Source: Gaiellasilicea sp963811885 (GTDB taxonomy: Bacteria; Actinomycetota; Thermoleophilia; Gaiellales; Gaiellaceae). From it: a stretch of 64,000 nucleotides of DNA. The position numbers and the translations under genes were made by a program. Location: positions 62,001 through 126,000 of the forward strand of contig CAWETB010000002.1 in assembly GCA_963811885.1 (NCBI GenBank). Reading direction: 5' to 3'. Under the pieces are notes generated by a model. That model made no database searches, had not been told where the DNA came from, and worked only from the letters and a program-made list of their open reading frames with translations. Positions 17,924 through 27,167 of this stretch are shown one piece after another (positions within the stretch are counted from its first letter, which is position 1; each line of letters begins with the position of its first letter).

Positions 17924-18492
17924 GTGGTCACGTGCACGCCGGTGCCGCTCGTCTCCGTGGAGACCAGCTCGAGCGTCTGCGACGCGCCGTCGCCGGGGAA
18001 GATCGTCTTGCCGCCGCCGAGGATCACGGGCTCGATCAGCAGCCGGAGCTCGTCGACGAGCCCTTCGCTCAGGAGCGTGCGAGCGAGCGTGGCGCTGCCC
18101 ATCACGACCAGGTCGCCGCCGTCGGTCTCCCGCAGCTCCCGGATGCGGGCCACCGCCTCGTCGCCGGGGATTCGGGTCGTGTTGTTCCAGGTCAGCTCGT
18201 CGTCGCCCAGCGTCCCGGAGACGACGTGCTTCGGGATCGAATTCATGCGGTCCGCGAAGGGGTCGCCGGCCCGCTCCGGCCACGCCGCCGCCATCGTCTG
18301 CCACGTTCGGCGTCCGAAGAGCAGCGCGTCGGCCTTCGTCAGCGCATCGTTGAAGCCGCCGCCCACGGTCTCGTCGAAGAACGGGTGCGACCAGCCGCCG
18401 TGGGCGAAGCCGCCGTCCGTGTCCTCGTCGGCCCCTCCCGGCGCCTGCACGACACCGTCGAGGCTGATGAACTCGATGATCACGATCCGCAT
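17899..18492 (-). CDS. Dihydrofolate reductase-family (RibD C-terminal) protein
   Basis: The 197-residue protein shows the RibD-C/YwjB fold: VIIEFISLDGVVQAPGG, DALLFGRRTWQTMA, KHVVSGTLGDDELTWNNT, GDLVVMGSATLARTLL and LRLLIEPVILGGGKTIF. Members use NADPH; the substrate here is unknown. The start ATG 18492 is behind AAGGAGCGAG. It may belong with the downstream-acting ECF42/DGPF group, where such reductases commonly accompany YCII proteins. Confidence 0.87.
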   Translation of the reverse strand: MRIVIIEFISLDGVVQAPGGADEDTDGGFAHGGWSHPFFDETVGGGFNDALTKADALLFGRRTWQTMAAAWPERAGDPFADRMNSIPKHVVSGTLGDDELTWNNTTRIPGDEAVARIRELRETDGGDLVVMGSATLARTLLSEGLVDELRLLIEPVILGGGKTIFPGDGASQTLELVSTETSGTGVHVTTYRPVAAG

Positions 18493-18562
18493 GGTCTCGC
18501 TCCTTCGCTCGTTGACAGCGATGTAGACGTTCGCGGCGCGCCGGAATCATCGCTGCTCGCCC

Positions 18563-18919
18563 TCAGTTGCCCCAGAGCGGCCGCACCTCGATCGTGCCCG
18601 ACTGCGCGACCGGGTGCCCGGCCGCGATCTCGACCGCCTCCTCCAGGCTGGAGGCCTCGATCAGGTCGAAGCCGCCGACCGCCTCCTTGGTCTCGGCGAA
18701 GGGACCGTCGGTGACGATCGCCTTCCCGCCGCGAACGCGGACGGAGCGAGCGCGGCGCGGCGGCGCCAGCTGGTCGCCGGTGATCCAGCTGCCCTTCGCC
18801 TGCAAGTCGTCCAGCCAGGGAAAGCCCTCCTTTTCCTCCTCGGGCGTGTCGGTCGGGTCGGGCTCGGTCTGGGCATCCATGCGCTCGGCGTCCCAGCAGA
18901 CCAGCAGTAGGTACTTCAT
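18563..18919 (-). CDS. YCII/DGPF-domain protein
   Basis: The 118-residue protein carries the hallmark TDGPFAETKEAVGGFDLIEA with an N-terminal MKYLLLVCWDAE. DGPF proteins are small dimeric ferredoxin-like-fold enzymes of unclear activity, genetically tied to ECF42 sigma factors, and this gene directly follows such a sigma gene. A ribosome site GAAGGAGCGACG precedes the ATG. Confidence 0.9.
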   Translation of the reverse strand: MKYLLLVCWDAERMDAQTEPDPTDTPEEEKEGFPWLDDLQAKGSWITGDQLAPPRRARSVRVRGGKAIVTDGPFAETKEAVGGFDLIEASSLEEAVEIAAGHPVAQSGTIEVRPLWGN

Positions 18920-18987
18920 CGTCGCTCCTTCTCGTCGGATGTCGGGTCTCGCCTATGACGACGAACGCGGCGGACCGAGATCGACAT

Positions 18988-20205
18988 CTATCGCACGGAG
19001 CTCTTGAGGCGCGCCGCTCGCGTCGCCAGGTAGCGCTGCTCCGGCAGGCTCGTCGTCCGCGCGGCGGCGGCGCGATAGTGAGCGAACGCGGCGTCGGTGT
19101 CGCCGGCCAGCTCCAGGAGATGCGCACGAACGGCGTCGAGCCGGTAGTGACCGCTCAGGCGCTCGTCGACTTCGTCGAGCACCGCAAGCCCGGCGGCGGG
19201 ACCGTCGGCCATCGCGGCCGCGACGGCACGGTTGAGCGTGACGACGGGGTTCCCGGTCATCCGCTCCAGCAGCCCGTAGAGGGCGAGAATCTGCGGCCAG
19301 TCGGTCTCGTCCGCGTGAGCGGCGCGGTCGTGGACGGCGGCGATGGCCGCCTGCAGCTGGTACTCGCCGACCGGCCCCTTCCCCACGACGCCGTCGAGCA
19401 GCGCGGTTCCCTCGACGATGCGACTCCGGTCCCACCGCGCTCGATCCTGCTCGGCCAGGGGGACGAGCTCCCCGGCTGCGTCGGTTCGCGCCGGGCGCCT
19501 GGCGTCGATCAGCAGCATGAGTGCGAGCAGTCCGGCGACCTCACCGTCGTCGGGAAACGCGACGTGCACGATCCTCGTCAGCCGGATCGCCTCGTCCGAG
19601 AGCTCGGCGCGGTGCACGTCACTGCCGCTGCTGCTCGCGTACCCCTCGTTGAAGATCAGGTAGAGCACGTGCAGCGCCGTGCGCAACCTGGCCGGCAGCT
19701 CGTCCGGCGTCGGCATCCGGAAGGGCACGCCGGATGCCTTGACCTGCTGCTTCGCGCGGGCGATGCGCTGGGCCATCGTCGCCTCGCCGACGAGGAACGC
19801 GTTCGCGATCTCGGCGGTCGTGAGCCCGCCGACCGCACGTAGCGTCAGCGCGATCGCCGAGGCCGGGGTCAGCGCCGGATGGCAGCACATGAAGAGCACG
19901 ATCAAGGTGTCGTCCCGGTCAGAGACCTCCGGCGCCGGCGGCTCCTGCGACGCGACGCTCTCGCGACTCCTCCGCGACTGCTCGCTCCGCCACTGGTCGA
20001 TCAGCCGGCGCTCGGCGGTCTGCAGCAGCCAGCCGCGCGGGCTCTCGGGAACCCCGTCCCGCGGCCAGTGCTGCGCGGCAGCGAGGAGCGCCTCCTGAAC
20101 GGCGTCCTCGGCGGCGTCGAAGTCGCCGTGCCTGCGAACGAGCGCCCCGAGGACCTGCGGCGCCGACTCGCGCAGCAGGTCCTCGATACCGACGGACGCG
20201 TTCAG
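18988..20205 (-). CDS. ECF42-type RNA polymerase sigma factor with C-terminal extension
   Basis: Residues 15-80 contain sigma region 2 (HGDFDAAEDAVQEALLAA, GWLLQTAERRLIDQWR). Region 4 is at about 110-170 (SAIALTLRAVGGLTTAEIAN, EATMAQRIARAKQQVK). A 230-residue helical extension follows, typical of ECF42 (YLIFNEGYASSSG, YGLLERMTGNPVVTLNRAVA, HYRLDAVRAHLLE). No standard start codon is available upstream; CTG at 20205 overlaps the stop of the DGPF gene as CTGA. ECF42 factors have no anti-sigma factor, and the extension is thought to control activity. Confidence 0.9.
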   Translation of the reverse strand: MNASVGIEDLLRESAPQVLGALVRRHGDFDAAEDAVQEALLAAAQHWPRDGVPESPRGWLLQTAERRLIDQWRSEQSRRSRESVASQEPPAPEVSDRDDTLIVLFMCCHPALTPASAIALTLRAVGGLTTAEIANAFLVGEATMAQRIARAKQQVKASGVPFRMPTPDELPARLRTALHVLYLIFNEGYASSSGSDVHRAELSDEAIRLTRIVHVAFPDDGEVAGLLALMLLIDARRPARTDAAGELVPLAEQDRARWDRSRIVEGTALLDGVVGKGPVGEYQLQAAIAAVHDRAAHADETDWPQILALYGLLERMTGNPVVTLNRAVAAAMADGPAAGLAVLDEVDERLSGHYRLDAVRAHLLELAGDTDAAFAHYRAAAARTTSLPEQRYLATRAARLKSSVR

Positions 20206-20645
20206 CTCTCGCCGCCCACCTGCTCCAGGAACGCCTCCATCTCGGCGGCGTCGGACGGCGCGTCGGTCATCATCTGCCGCAGGTGGATCGGCTGCTGGGT
20301 CGCGATCCCGTCCGGCCCGGGCACCGCCGAGAGCTTCCCGGCGATCTCGATCGCGCGCTCCTCGGACTCGACGTCGATGATCTGGTAGCCGGCCACCCAC
20401 TCCTTGAACTCCTGGAAGGGGCCGTCCGTGACGACGGGCGCGGTCAGGCCGTCGAAGGTCACGATCTTCGCCAGGTCGGGGCCGACGAGAACCTCGGACG
20501 CGACCAGCTCGCCGCTGTCGACGAGCTCCCTGTGCAGGGCCCTGTAGTAATCCAGGTGGGCCGTGACCTCCTCCGGCTTCCACTCCTCCATCGGCGTCTC
20601 GACGACGCCTCCCTCGAAATTGACGATCAGCAGGTACCTGGTCAT
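20202..20645 (-). CDS. YCII/DGPF-domain protein
   Basis: The 147-residue protein has MTRYLLIVNFEGGV, the motif VTDGPFQEFKEWVAGYQIIDV and a C-terminal EIRPI-like segment replaced by QQPIHLRQMM. ATG 20645 is decided by GGAGG 6 bases upstream. It lies directly upstream of the ECF42 sigma gene, with a 3-base overlap region, forming the classic DGPF-ECF42 pair; the sigma factor is expected to activate this gene. Confidence 0.9.
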   Translation of the reverse strand: MTRYLLIVNFEGGVVETPMEEWKPEEVTAHLDYYRALHRELVDSGELVASEVLVGPDLAKIVTFDGLTAPVVTDGPFQEFKEWVAGYQIIDVESEERAIEIAGKLSAVPGPDGIATQQPIHLRQMMTDAPSDAAEMEAFLEQVGGES

Positions 20646-20750
20646 CTCACTCCTCCATCTTCGGGGCTCGCGCCCGAATTGCACTGTCACGATAAGAACG
20701 GAGCCGATCTCCCGTTCTCGACATCGGCCTATCAGTCCCGAGCGGATGGG

Positions 20751-21509
20751 CTAGACGAGGCCGCGCGCCGCCCAGGCGGAGGCCGTGAGCACGAACGGGG
20801 CCTCGGGCAGCCGCGCGCGGCAGAGCTCCCGCAGCTCGGCCTGCCGTTCCGGATCGAGCCCGGCGACGAACGCACCCGCCGGCCCGACGCCGAACGTGTA
20901 CGGCTCCCACCAGTCCTCGAAGCTCGGATGCTCGGTGCTCACCTCGAGCGAGGTCTCCTCGATCTCGCGGAGCCCCGCGGCGGTGAACAGCTCCGTCAAG
21001 TGCCCGGCGCGTGCGCCCGGGAGGTTGGACTCGTCGTGGACTTCGGCGTCGAGCTCCCGCGCCGCGTCCCAGAAGGTGCTCAGCGGGCCGGCGCCGCCGC
21101 CGTGGTCCCACACGCACGCTGCGACGACGCCGCCGCCTCGCGTGACTCGTGCCAGCTCCCGCAAGCCGGCGACGGGATCGGTCATGAAGTGGACGACGAG
21201 CTGCGCCAGCGCGGCGTCGAACTCGTCGTCGGCGAAGGGCAGCTCTTCGGCCGCCGCCTGCTCGACGGTGACGCCGGGATGCCGCTCGCGCGCGGCTGCG
21301 ACGAACGACTCCGACGGGTCGACGGCCGCCACCTCGGCAGGTCCGAGCAGGCGCACGAGCTCCGTCGTCAGCGCACCCGGCCCGCAGCCGACGTCCAGCA
21401 CGCGTTGCCCGGGGCGAACGCCCGCCAGCGCGGCCAGCTGAGGCGCGAGCCCGACCGAGTAGCGGCCCATGAACCGGTCGTAGGCCTCGGCGGCGACTGC
21501 GAACGTCAT
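20751..21509 (-). CDS. SAM-dependent methyltransferase
   Basis: The 252-residue class I methyltransferase shows motif I VLDVGCGPGALTTELV (residues 36-51), motif II AVDPSESFVAAARE, post-I AAAEELPFADDEFDAALAQL and VVHFMTDPVAGLREL. Its substrate is unknown. The ATG overlaps the stop of the upstream cupin gene as ATGA, so the two are translationally coupled. Confidence 0.9.
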   Translation of the reverse strand: MTFAVAAEAYDRFMGRYSVGLAPQLAALAGVRPGQRVLDVGCGPGALTTELVRLLGPAEVAAVDPSESFVAAARERHPGVTVEQAAAEELPFADDEFDAALAQLVVHFMTDPVAGLRELARVTRGGGVVAACVWDHGGGAGPLSTFWDAARELDAEVHDESNLPGARAGHLTELFTAAGLREIEETSLEVSTEHPSFEDWWEPYTFGVGPAGAFVAGLDPERQAELRELCRARLPEAPFVLTASAWAARGLV

Positions 21510-22054
21510 TGCTTCGGCAGCCAGCCCTCGCGGTACGCGGTCGGCTGGCGCCGGACGAGCCCGGCGTAGGCCTCGGCCGGCTCGGTCGTCGACTCCTCGA
21601 CACTCGCTCCGTGGCGGCGCGCCGCCTCGTCCACCGGATAGCCGCCCCAGTCCGGGTTGTCGACCGAGCGCTCGCGCGCGCCGATCGCGAGCACGAGGCA
21701 CGGCCCGTCACCGGCGCCGACGATCACGTGGTTCGTCTCGGGCGGGCAGTGGACGAAGTCCCACTGACGCAGGGGGCGCTCCACGCCCTCGACGATCAAC
21801 ACCGCCTCGCCGGCGAGCACGAGGAAGTCCTCCTGGTCGGCCTCCCAGTGGTACATCGCCATCGGCACGCCCGGCTCGAGGCTGGTGAGGTTGATCCCGA
21901 GCTGGGCGAATCCCGGCTCGCCTTCGAACTCGGCCACGGCAGGGCGACCGTCGGCGTGCCACCAGGTCGCCTCGCGCGCATTCAGGACGTACCAGCCGTC
22001 GCCCTTCGGGACGAGGCCGTTCTCCGTCTGCTCGACTCGCGCCTCAGGAACCAT
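21506..22054 (-). CDS. Cupin-domain protein
   Basis: The 182-residue protein has a cupin box MAMYHWEADQEDFLVLAGEA and second box WDFVHCPPETNHVIVGAGDG. The C-terminal extension ends in TAYREGWLPKQ. It is similar to stress-related cupins found near YjbR and methyltransferase genes. The ATG lies 10 bases inside the (reframed) end of the YjbR gene. Function unknown. Confidence 0.85.
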   Translation of the reverse strand: MVPEARVEQTENGLVPKGDGWYVLNAREATWWHADGRPAVAEFEGEPGFAQLGINLTSLEPGVPMAMYHWEADQEDFLVLAGEAVLIVEGVERPLRQWDFVHCPPETNHVIVGAGDGPCLVLAIGARERSVDNPDWGGYPVDEAARRHGASVEESTTEPAEAYAGLVRRQPTAYREGWLPKQ

Positions 22055-22422
22055 CGCGCGAAGCTTGCCAGACCTGGTCTTCGCGTTCCGCGTATGCCGC
22101 GGCGACGCTCTTCGGGACGACGATCGCCCACGCGTCGATCGACGAGCTCCCGCATCTCCTCCTCGTCGATCGCGGCGAGCCGGACGACCGCCCAGTTGTA
22201 GCGCAGGTCGGACTCGCGCGGGAGCATGTACTTCTCCGGCTCCGACTCGACGAGCGCGTCCCGCCACTCCTTGGGGAACGCGAAGCCGAGCAGGGTCTCG
22301 TCGCGCGAGAACGCCAGATAGACGATCCGGCCGACTCGGAACTTGACGCGGCCCTGCACGAACGCCTCGTACGACCGCGGCAGCGTGCTCGCCACCGACC
22401 GGACCTGATCGACCGTCACCAC
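22044..22422 (-). CDS. MmcQ/YjbR-family protein (one frameshift)
   Basis: N-terminal TVDQVRSVASTLPRSYEAF, then FRVGRIVYLAFSRDETLLGF and YNWAVVRLAAIDEEEMREL are typical of the MmcQ/YjbR double-wing fold. The conserved ending IDAWAIVVPKSVAAAY is in the next frame, so an indel lies near 22140 and the gene ends at TGA 22044-22046. The start GTG 22422 is preceded by TACGCT at 7 bases. Confidence 0.82.
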
Positions 22423-22429
22423 AGGTCAA

Positions 22430-22435
22430 AGCGTA
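22430..22435 (-). promoter_or_regulatory. Leaderless-type -10 box TACGCT
   Basis: TACGCT (minus strand) is 7 bases before GTG 22422 of the YjbR gene, with no ribosome binding site between. Confidence 0.55.
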
Positions 22436-22439
22436 GGGA

Positions 22440-23727
22440 CTAGGCGGCGGGACGGACGGGAAAGCGCGTGTCGATCGCGGCCATCGTCATCCAGGCGGCG
22501 ACGGCCGCCAGGGCGGCCACGGGGATCGCCTCGACGCCCGCCGTGCCGACGAGGAGCGCTGCGATGATGAGCGAGGCCAGGATCAGCCGGGTCATCGCCG
22601 TCATCCCGGCCGCTGTTCCGACCGCGAGCGCGAGCGTCGGCGACATGTCGAACGCAATCGCTGCGACCATCGCGACCGCGACGCCGAGGAAGATCGCCGG
22701 GAACACCGGGCCGCCTCGGAAGCCGCAGCCGAGGCAGACCGCATACGCGAGCGCCTTGGCCGCCAGCAGGACGATCACGATCCGCGCCGAGTCCTCGCCG
22801 ACCAGGCTGGGGATCGACGCCTGGCCCGAGAAGAGGACGTCCTGTGAGCTCGCCCCGAGCCCATCCGCGACCAGCGCCACCACGCCGATCGCCAGCGCCC
22901 CCAGCAGCAGTGTCCGCGGCATTCCGAGCCGCGCACGCCCAGGGCCTGCGATTCGCGTCGCCAGCCGCCGGACGACTTCGGTGAGCAGGGCCAGCAGGAC
23001 ACCGACCGCGACGGCGACGACGAGGTCGCGGAGGTGGACGCCGTCGTAGGCGGGCAAGCCGGGCACGGAGAGCGTGGTCGCCTCCAGCCCGCCCCAGTCG
23101 CCGATCCCGAGGAAGATCAGGTAGCCGATCGAGGCCGCGACGAGGCCCGGGATCAGGATCGGGATCAGCGATCGCGCCCATGCCGACGCCCGCCTCGAGC
23201 AGCAGCATGGCGGCAGCAACAGGCCCTCCGAACAGGGCCGAGATCGCAGAGAACGTCCCGGCGGTCGAGAGCACCCTTGCGTCCGTGTCCCCCATCCTTG
23301 CGAAGCGCGCGGCCACGAGGCCGACGATCGAGCCGAGAGCGAAGAGCGGCGCCTCAGGGCCGAGCACGGCGCCGAACGCCAGCGAGCCGATCGCCGCGAG
23401 GATGACGCCCGGAGCGTGCGAGATGGGTGTCGGCGCGACCGCGATCCCACCGAGCGGCTCGTGGCCGCCGTCGCCGGGAAGCAACGTGCGGGCAGCGAGA
23501 ACGATCGCCGCACCGGCGAGCGGCAGGCCGACGACGAGGTACCAGGGCGGTCCCGATGCACCGAGGTGCTCCGGAAGGTCCACCCAGAACCAGTGCTCGA
23601 GCTCGTGGACGGCGGTGAGGAAGAGCGCGGCGGCGAGCGCCGCCGGAATCCCGATCAGGGCGCCGAGACCGACGAGGCGGAGGGCGCGCTCGCCCGACAT
23701 GGCCGAGGCGGTCTCGGGCGAGCTCAC
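22440..23727 (-). CDS. ClC-family chloride channel/antiporter (one frameshift)
   Basis: The joined protein of about 428 residues has ten or more membrane segments and ClC landmarks. AVLGPEAPLFALGS stands where the gating G(K/R)EGP motif is expected and keeps the glutamate. CGFRGGPVFPAIFLG corresponds to the GxFxP filter. AGMTAMTRLILAS is near the end. An indel near 23170 joins the two halves. The start may be GTG 23727 or ATG 23700; neither has a good ribosome site. Direction and ion of transport cannot be read from the sequence. Confidence 0.83.
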
Positions 23728-23773
23728 ACGAGTCCGACGGCGAACGTCATCGGAGAACCCTACGCCGAGTCGA

Positions 23774-23779
23774 TAGCGT
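23774..23779 (+). promoter_or_regulatory. Leaderless-type -10 box TAGCGT
   Basis: TAGCGT is 7 bases before ATG 23787. Confidence 0.5.
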
Positions 23780-23786
23780 CTCGCCG

Positions 23787-24790
23787 ATGTCGTCGCTCGA
23801 GACCGAGCTGGATGCGCTCGCGGCCGAGACCGCGTTCGCCGGCGTTGTTCGCGTCGACCGCGGCGAGACGACCGAGCTGGCGAAGGCGTACGGCCTCGCC
23901 CACCGCGGCTATGGGATCCCGAACGAGGTCGACACCCGCTTCGCGATCGCAAGCGGGACGAAGGGCCTGACCGCGCTCGCCGTCGTGAGCCTGATCGAGG
24001 ACGGCCGGCTCGAGCTCTCGACGACTGCCCGCTCGGTGCTCGGCCCGACCTGCCGCTGATCGACGACGGGGTCACCGTCGAGCAGCTCCTGGCCCACCGG
24101 TCGGGGATCGGCGACTACGTGGACGAGGAGGAGGAGCTGGAGCCGAGCGACTACGTGTTGTCGGTCCCCGTGCATGCGCTCGCGACGACCGAGCAGTACC
24201 TCGCGGTACTCGACGGGCACGCGACGAAGTTCGCGCCGGGCGCGGAGTTCTCGTACTCGAACGGCGGCTACGTCGTGCTGGCGCTGATCGCGGAGCGGGC
24301 GAGCGGGACGCCGTTCCACGACCTCGTGCAGCGGCGCGTCTGCGAGCCGGCCGGAATGGTCGACACCGAGTTCCTGCGCTCGGACGAGCTCCCCGGCCGC
24401 ACCGCGCTCGGCTACCTCGAGATCGACGGCGCCTGGCGGACGAACGTGCACCACCTGCCCGTGCGGGGGAACGGCGACGGCGGGATCTACTCCACGGTCG
24501 CCGACATCAGCGCGCTCTGGCGGGCGTTCTTCGGCGGGCGGATCGTGCCGGAGAGCTGGGTGCGCGAGATGCTGCGGCCCCGCAGCGACGCCCCCGGGAG
24601 GCGCTACGGACTCGGGTTCTGGCTGCACGAGTCGACCGACGTCGCGATGCTGGTCGGCGCCGACGCGGGCGTGTCGTTCCGCACCGTGCACGACCCGGAC
24701 GCGGACGTCACGCACACGGTCGTCTCGAACACGTCCGACGGCGCCTGGCCGGTCACGCGCTTCCTCGGCGAGCGACTCGGTACGGGCTGA
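23787..24790 (+). CDS. Serine hydrolase of the beta-lactamase/class C fold (one frameshift)
   Basis: The SxxK motif is SGTK (residues 52-55) within FAIASGTKGLTALAVVSLIED, the YxN motif is YSN in EFSYSNGGYVVLALI, and GADAGVSFR is at the position of the third box. An indel near 24045 separates the first 87 residues from the rest. No signal peptide is present, so it is probably a cytoplasmic esterase or peptidase-like hydrolase and not a resistance enzyme. The start has the leaderless pattern. Confidence 0.85.
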
Positions 24791-24793
24791 GCC

Positions 24794-25819
24794 CTAGACG
24801 ATCGTCAGGGCCGGCTCGAGCCCGAGGAACGCACCGATCCGCTCGGCCTCGGCGTCGACTCCGGCCCGCTCCGCACGAGTCAGCGTTCGCGCCGGCTCGA
24901 CGGTCAGCTCGATCCGCTTCGCCGTCTTTCGGCGGCGCCAGATCCCGGCGCAGATGCCGTCGACGAGCAGGAACGGCGTTCCCGCCGGCCCCTCGTAGCG
25001 GCCCTTGCCGTGAGCCTTGATCTGCTCGCGTACGGCCGGCGGCACGAAGGCGTCGCGGTCGCGGTAGCCCATCACGTAGACGTCGTACTCCGGCAGCAGA
25101 CGGACCGACTGCGTCGTGGCGGCGCTCTCCTTCGGCTCCGGGAAGTCGAGATCCTCGAATGAGCGCTTCGCGCGAGCCGAACCACTGCCGGAACTCGCGA
25201 TGCGTGACCGGTCCGTACGTGGCCGCGTACCTGCGCGCGACCTCGCGCAGCGCCTCCTCCGGCTCCCACGTCGGCCGCCTGCGGCCCGAGCCAGTCGTCC
25301 GGATGCACGAACGTCACCTTCTGCCCCTGCGGCGGGCCGAAGCAGAGCACGCCGGCGATCGCCGCGTCGTCGAGGTAGTAGCCCCAGCCGGAGGCGAGCT
25401 GGTCGCGCGGCGCCGGCCCGACACGCTCGACGACTGCCTCGGCGAACTCCTCCCGCGTCAGGCGGCTCCCGGCGAGCGCCTCGCCGATCGCGGCCACGAC
25501 CGCATCGACGTCCTCGAGTCCGTCCGCCAATCGGTCGGCCTCGCCGGGCACGGCGCGACGCGCCGTCGTCCAGAGCGCCGAACTCGTCGGCGGGATGGAG
25601 GTGCAGCGTCCCGCGCAGCGTCCACGTCTTCACGAGCTCGCGCCGCTCCCACAACGCCTCGCGGACGTCAGCCTGGGTGATCCCGTCGACCCGGGCGGCC
25701 AGCTGCAGCTCGGCCGAGCCCATCACCTGGGCGTGGATGCCGCAGACGTCGCGGACGACCTCGACCAGACGGTCCGCCGGTGCCCGCTCGACGAGATGGC
25801 TCCGGACGAGCCGGCTCAC
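24794..25819 (-). CDS. HTH_42 winged-helix protein, AlkZ-like (about three frameshifts)
   Basis: Fragments in three frames join into one HTH_42 protein of about 340 residues: VVRDVCGIHAQVMGSAELQLAAR, ELVKTWTLRGTLHLHPADE, LASGWGYYLDDAAIAGVLCF, then RYAATYGPVTHREFRQWFG, LLPEYDVYVMGYRDRDAF and TPFLLVDGICAGIWRRR. Breaks lie near 25555, 25280 and 25170. The start is probably GTG 25819, 5 bases after the stop of the ComA-like gene, making it the last gene of that operon. A DNA-repair glycosylase role is inferred from the family. Confidence 0.78.
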   Translation of the reverse strand: MSRLVRSHLVERAPADRLVEVVRDVCGIHAQVMGSAELQLAARVDGITQADVREALWERRELVKTWTLRGTLHLHPADEFGALDDGASRRARRGRPIGGRTRGRRCGRGRDRRGARREPPDAGGVRRGSRRACRAGAARPARLRLGLLPRRRGDRRRALLRPAAGAEGDVRASGRLARAAGGRRGSRRRRCARSRAGTRPRTDRSRIASSGSGSARAKRSFEDLDFPEPKESAATTQSVRLLPEYDVYVMGYRDRDAFVPPAVREQIKAHGKGRYEGPAGTPFLLVDGICAGIWRRRKTAKRIELTVEPARTLTRAERAGVDAEAERIGAFLGLEPALTIV

Positions 25820-25824
25820 GCTCG

Positions 25825-26537
25825 CTAGGAGGTCGCGGACGGCTCTTCGGCGAGCAGGATCTGCTTCAGCGTGTCGCCGCGCAGACCGAGCCGGAGCGTC
25901 TCGAGCGGGATCACCTCGTCGGGCGGGATGTTGCCGAGGTTGACCGAGGGGCCGAACTGGGTGATGAACCAGGCCTGCGCCGCCTTCGAGGGCGCCTCGA
26001 AGATCACGTTCGCCGGAGCCGACCTCGTGCGCGATCTCGCCGATCAGCTCGGTGCGCATGCCGCCGGAGGAGTCGAAGATGCCGGCGGTGCCGCCCTCGC
26101 GGGCCTCCGTGATCACCTTCCAGGCGCCGGCGGCGAGCTCCTCGTTCAGCCACTGCACCCACTCGTCTGCCGTGTACTCGACCGACGAGTCCTTCGAGCC
26201 GACCTCCGAGAGGACGGTGAAGTCGCGGGCGAAGTCGGCGATCAGCTCGAGCTTGCGCTCGCGCGGGATGTCGACGGTGCCGTCGGAGATCTCGACGTGC
26301 GTGATCCCGAGGCCGTTCAGCCACGACTTGTAGTCGTCGAGCCGGTCCTGCGCGTAGACGACCTCGAAGAAGCGTCCCGCCGATCACGACCGGCTTCTCG
26401 CTCAGCACGGCCAGCTTCCGCTCGAGGTTCTGCGTCACGGCGGCCGTCCCCCAGCCGAGCTTGACGATCGAGATGTGGTCGCCGGCGACCTCGAGCACGT
26501 CCTCCCACGCACGCGGGCCGAGGCCCTTGTCGATCAC
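25825..26537 (-). CDS. ComA-like phosphosulfolactate synthase (two or three frameshifts)
   Basis: Joined across frames the protein shows VIDKGLGPRAWEDVLEVAGD, VKLGWGTAAV, GLGITHVEISDGTVDIPRE, DEWVQWLNEELAAGAWKVI and FEAPSKAAQAWFITQFG. These are signatures of the PF02679 family that adds sulfite to phosphoenolpyruvate in coenzyme M synthesis, and of plant heat-stress homologues. Breaks lie near 26375 and 26015. The GTG at 26537 is conservative; a TTG overlapping the fumarase stop at 26566 with one more indel would add a typical N-terminus. The actual substrate in this organism is not known. Confidence 0.8.
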
Positions 26538-26561
26538 GTGCGTCAGGCCGTGGTGCGGGAG

Positions 26562-27166
26562 TCAAAGTCGAGCAAAGATCTCCTTCAGCTTCTCCTGCGC
26601 GCTGCGCCTGGACGTCGTGGTAGAGCGAGTTGCCGTGCGCGTCGATGCCGACGGTGAGCGGGCCGAAGTCCTTGACGCGGAACTTCCAGAGGCACTCGGG
26701 CATCAGCTCCTCCCACATCACCTCTTCGATCTCCTCGATCTGCGTCGTCTCGAGCGCGGCCGCGCCGCCGACGATCGCGAAGTAGACCATCCCGAGGCGG
26801 CTGCATCGGCTCGATCGCCTCGTCGGGGAAGCCGCCCTTGCCGCAGATCGCGCGGACGCCGTACTGCTCGCCCAGCGGCTCGGTGAAGCGCACCATCCGC
26901 GCGCTCGTCGTCGTGCCGATGCAGATCTTCTCGTACGTGCCCCTGCCTTCGGCGTCCTCCGACACCTTGCGCACGTTCGGCGCCGTGTGGAGCAGGAACG
27001 CGCCGGAGAGGTCCATCGGCGGCTCGACGCCCTGGTCGAAGATCCGGATCTGCGTCCGGTCGCGGATGCCGATGATGTGGCCCTGGACGGTGACCTCGTC
27101 GCCCGCGCGGAGCTTCAGGATCTCGGCCGGGTCGGTGATCGGGAAGGTGACCTCGTGCTTCGCCAT
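26562..27166 (-). CDS. Class I fumarate hydratase, beta subunit (two frameshifts)
   Basis: The C-terminal half of an Fe-S fumarase/tartrate dehydratase: LRAGDEVTVQGHIIGIRDRT, FLLHTAPNVRKV, CIGTTTSARMVRF, AICGKGGFPDEAIEPM, then VYFAIVGGAAALETTQI and DFGPLTVGIDAHGNSLY. Breaks lie near 26800 and 26605; the end QEKLKEIFARL stops at TGA 26562-26564. It begins one base after the alpha-subunit stop. With the alpha subunit it should interconvert fumarate and malate or a similar hydroxy acid. Confidence 0.88.
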
Positions 27167-27167
27167 C

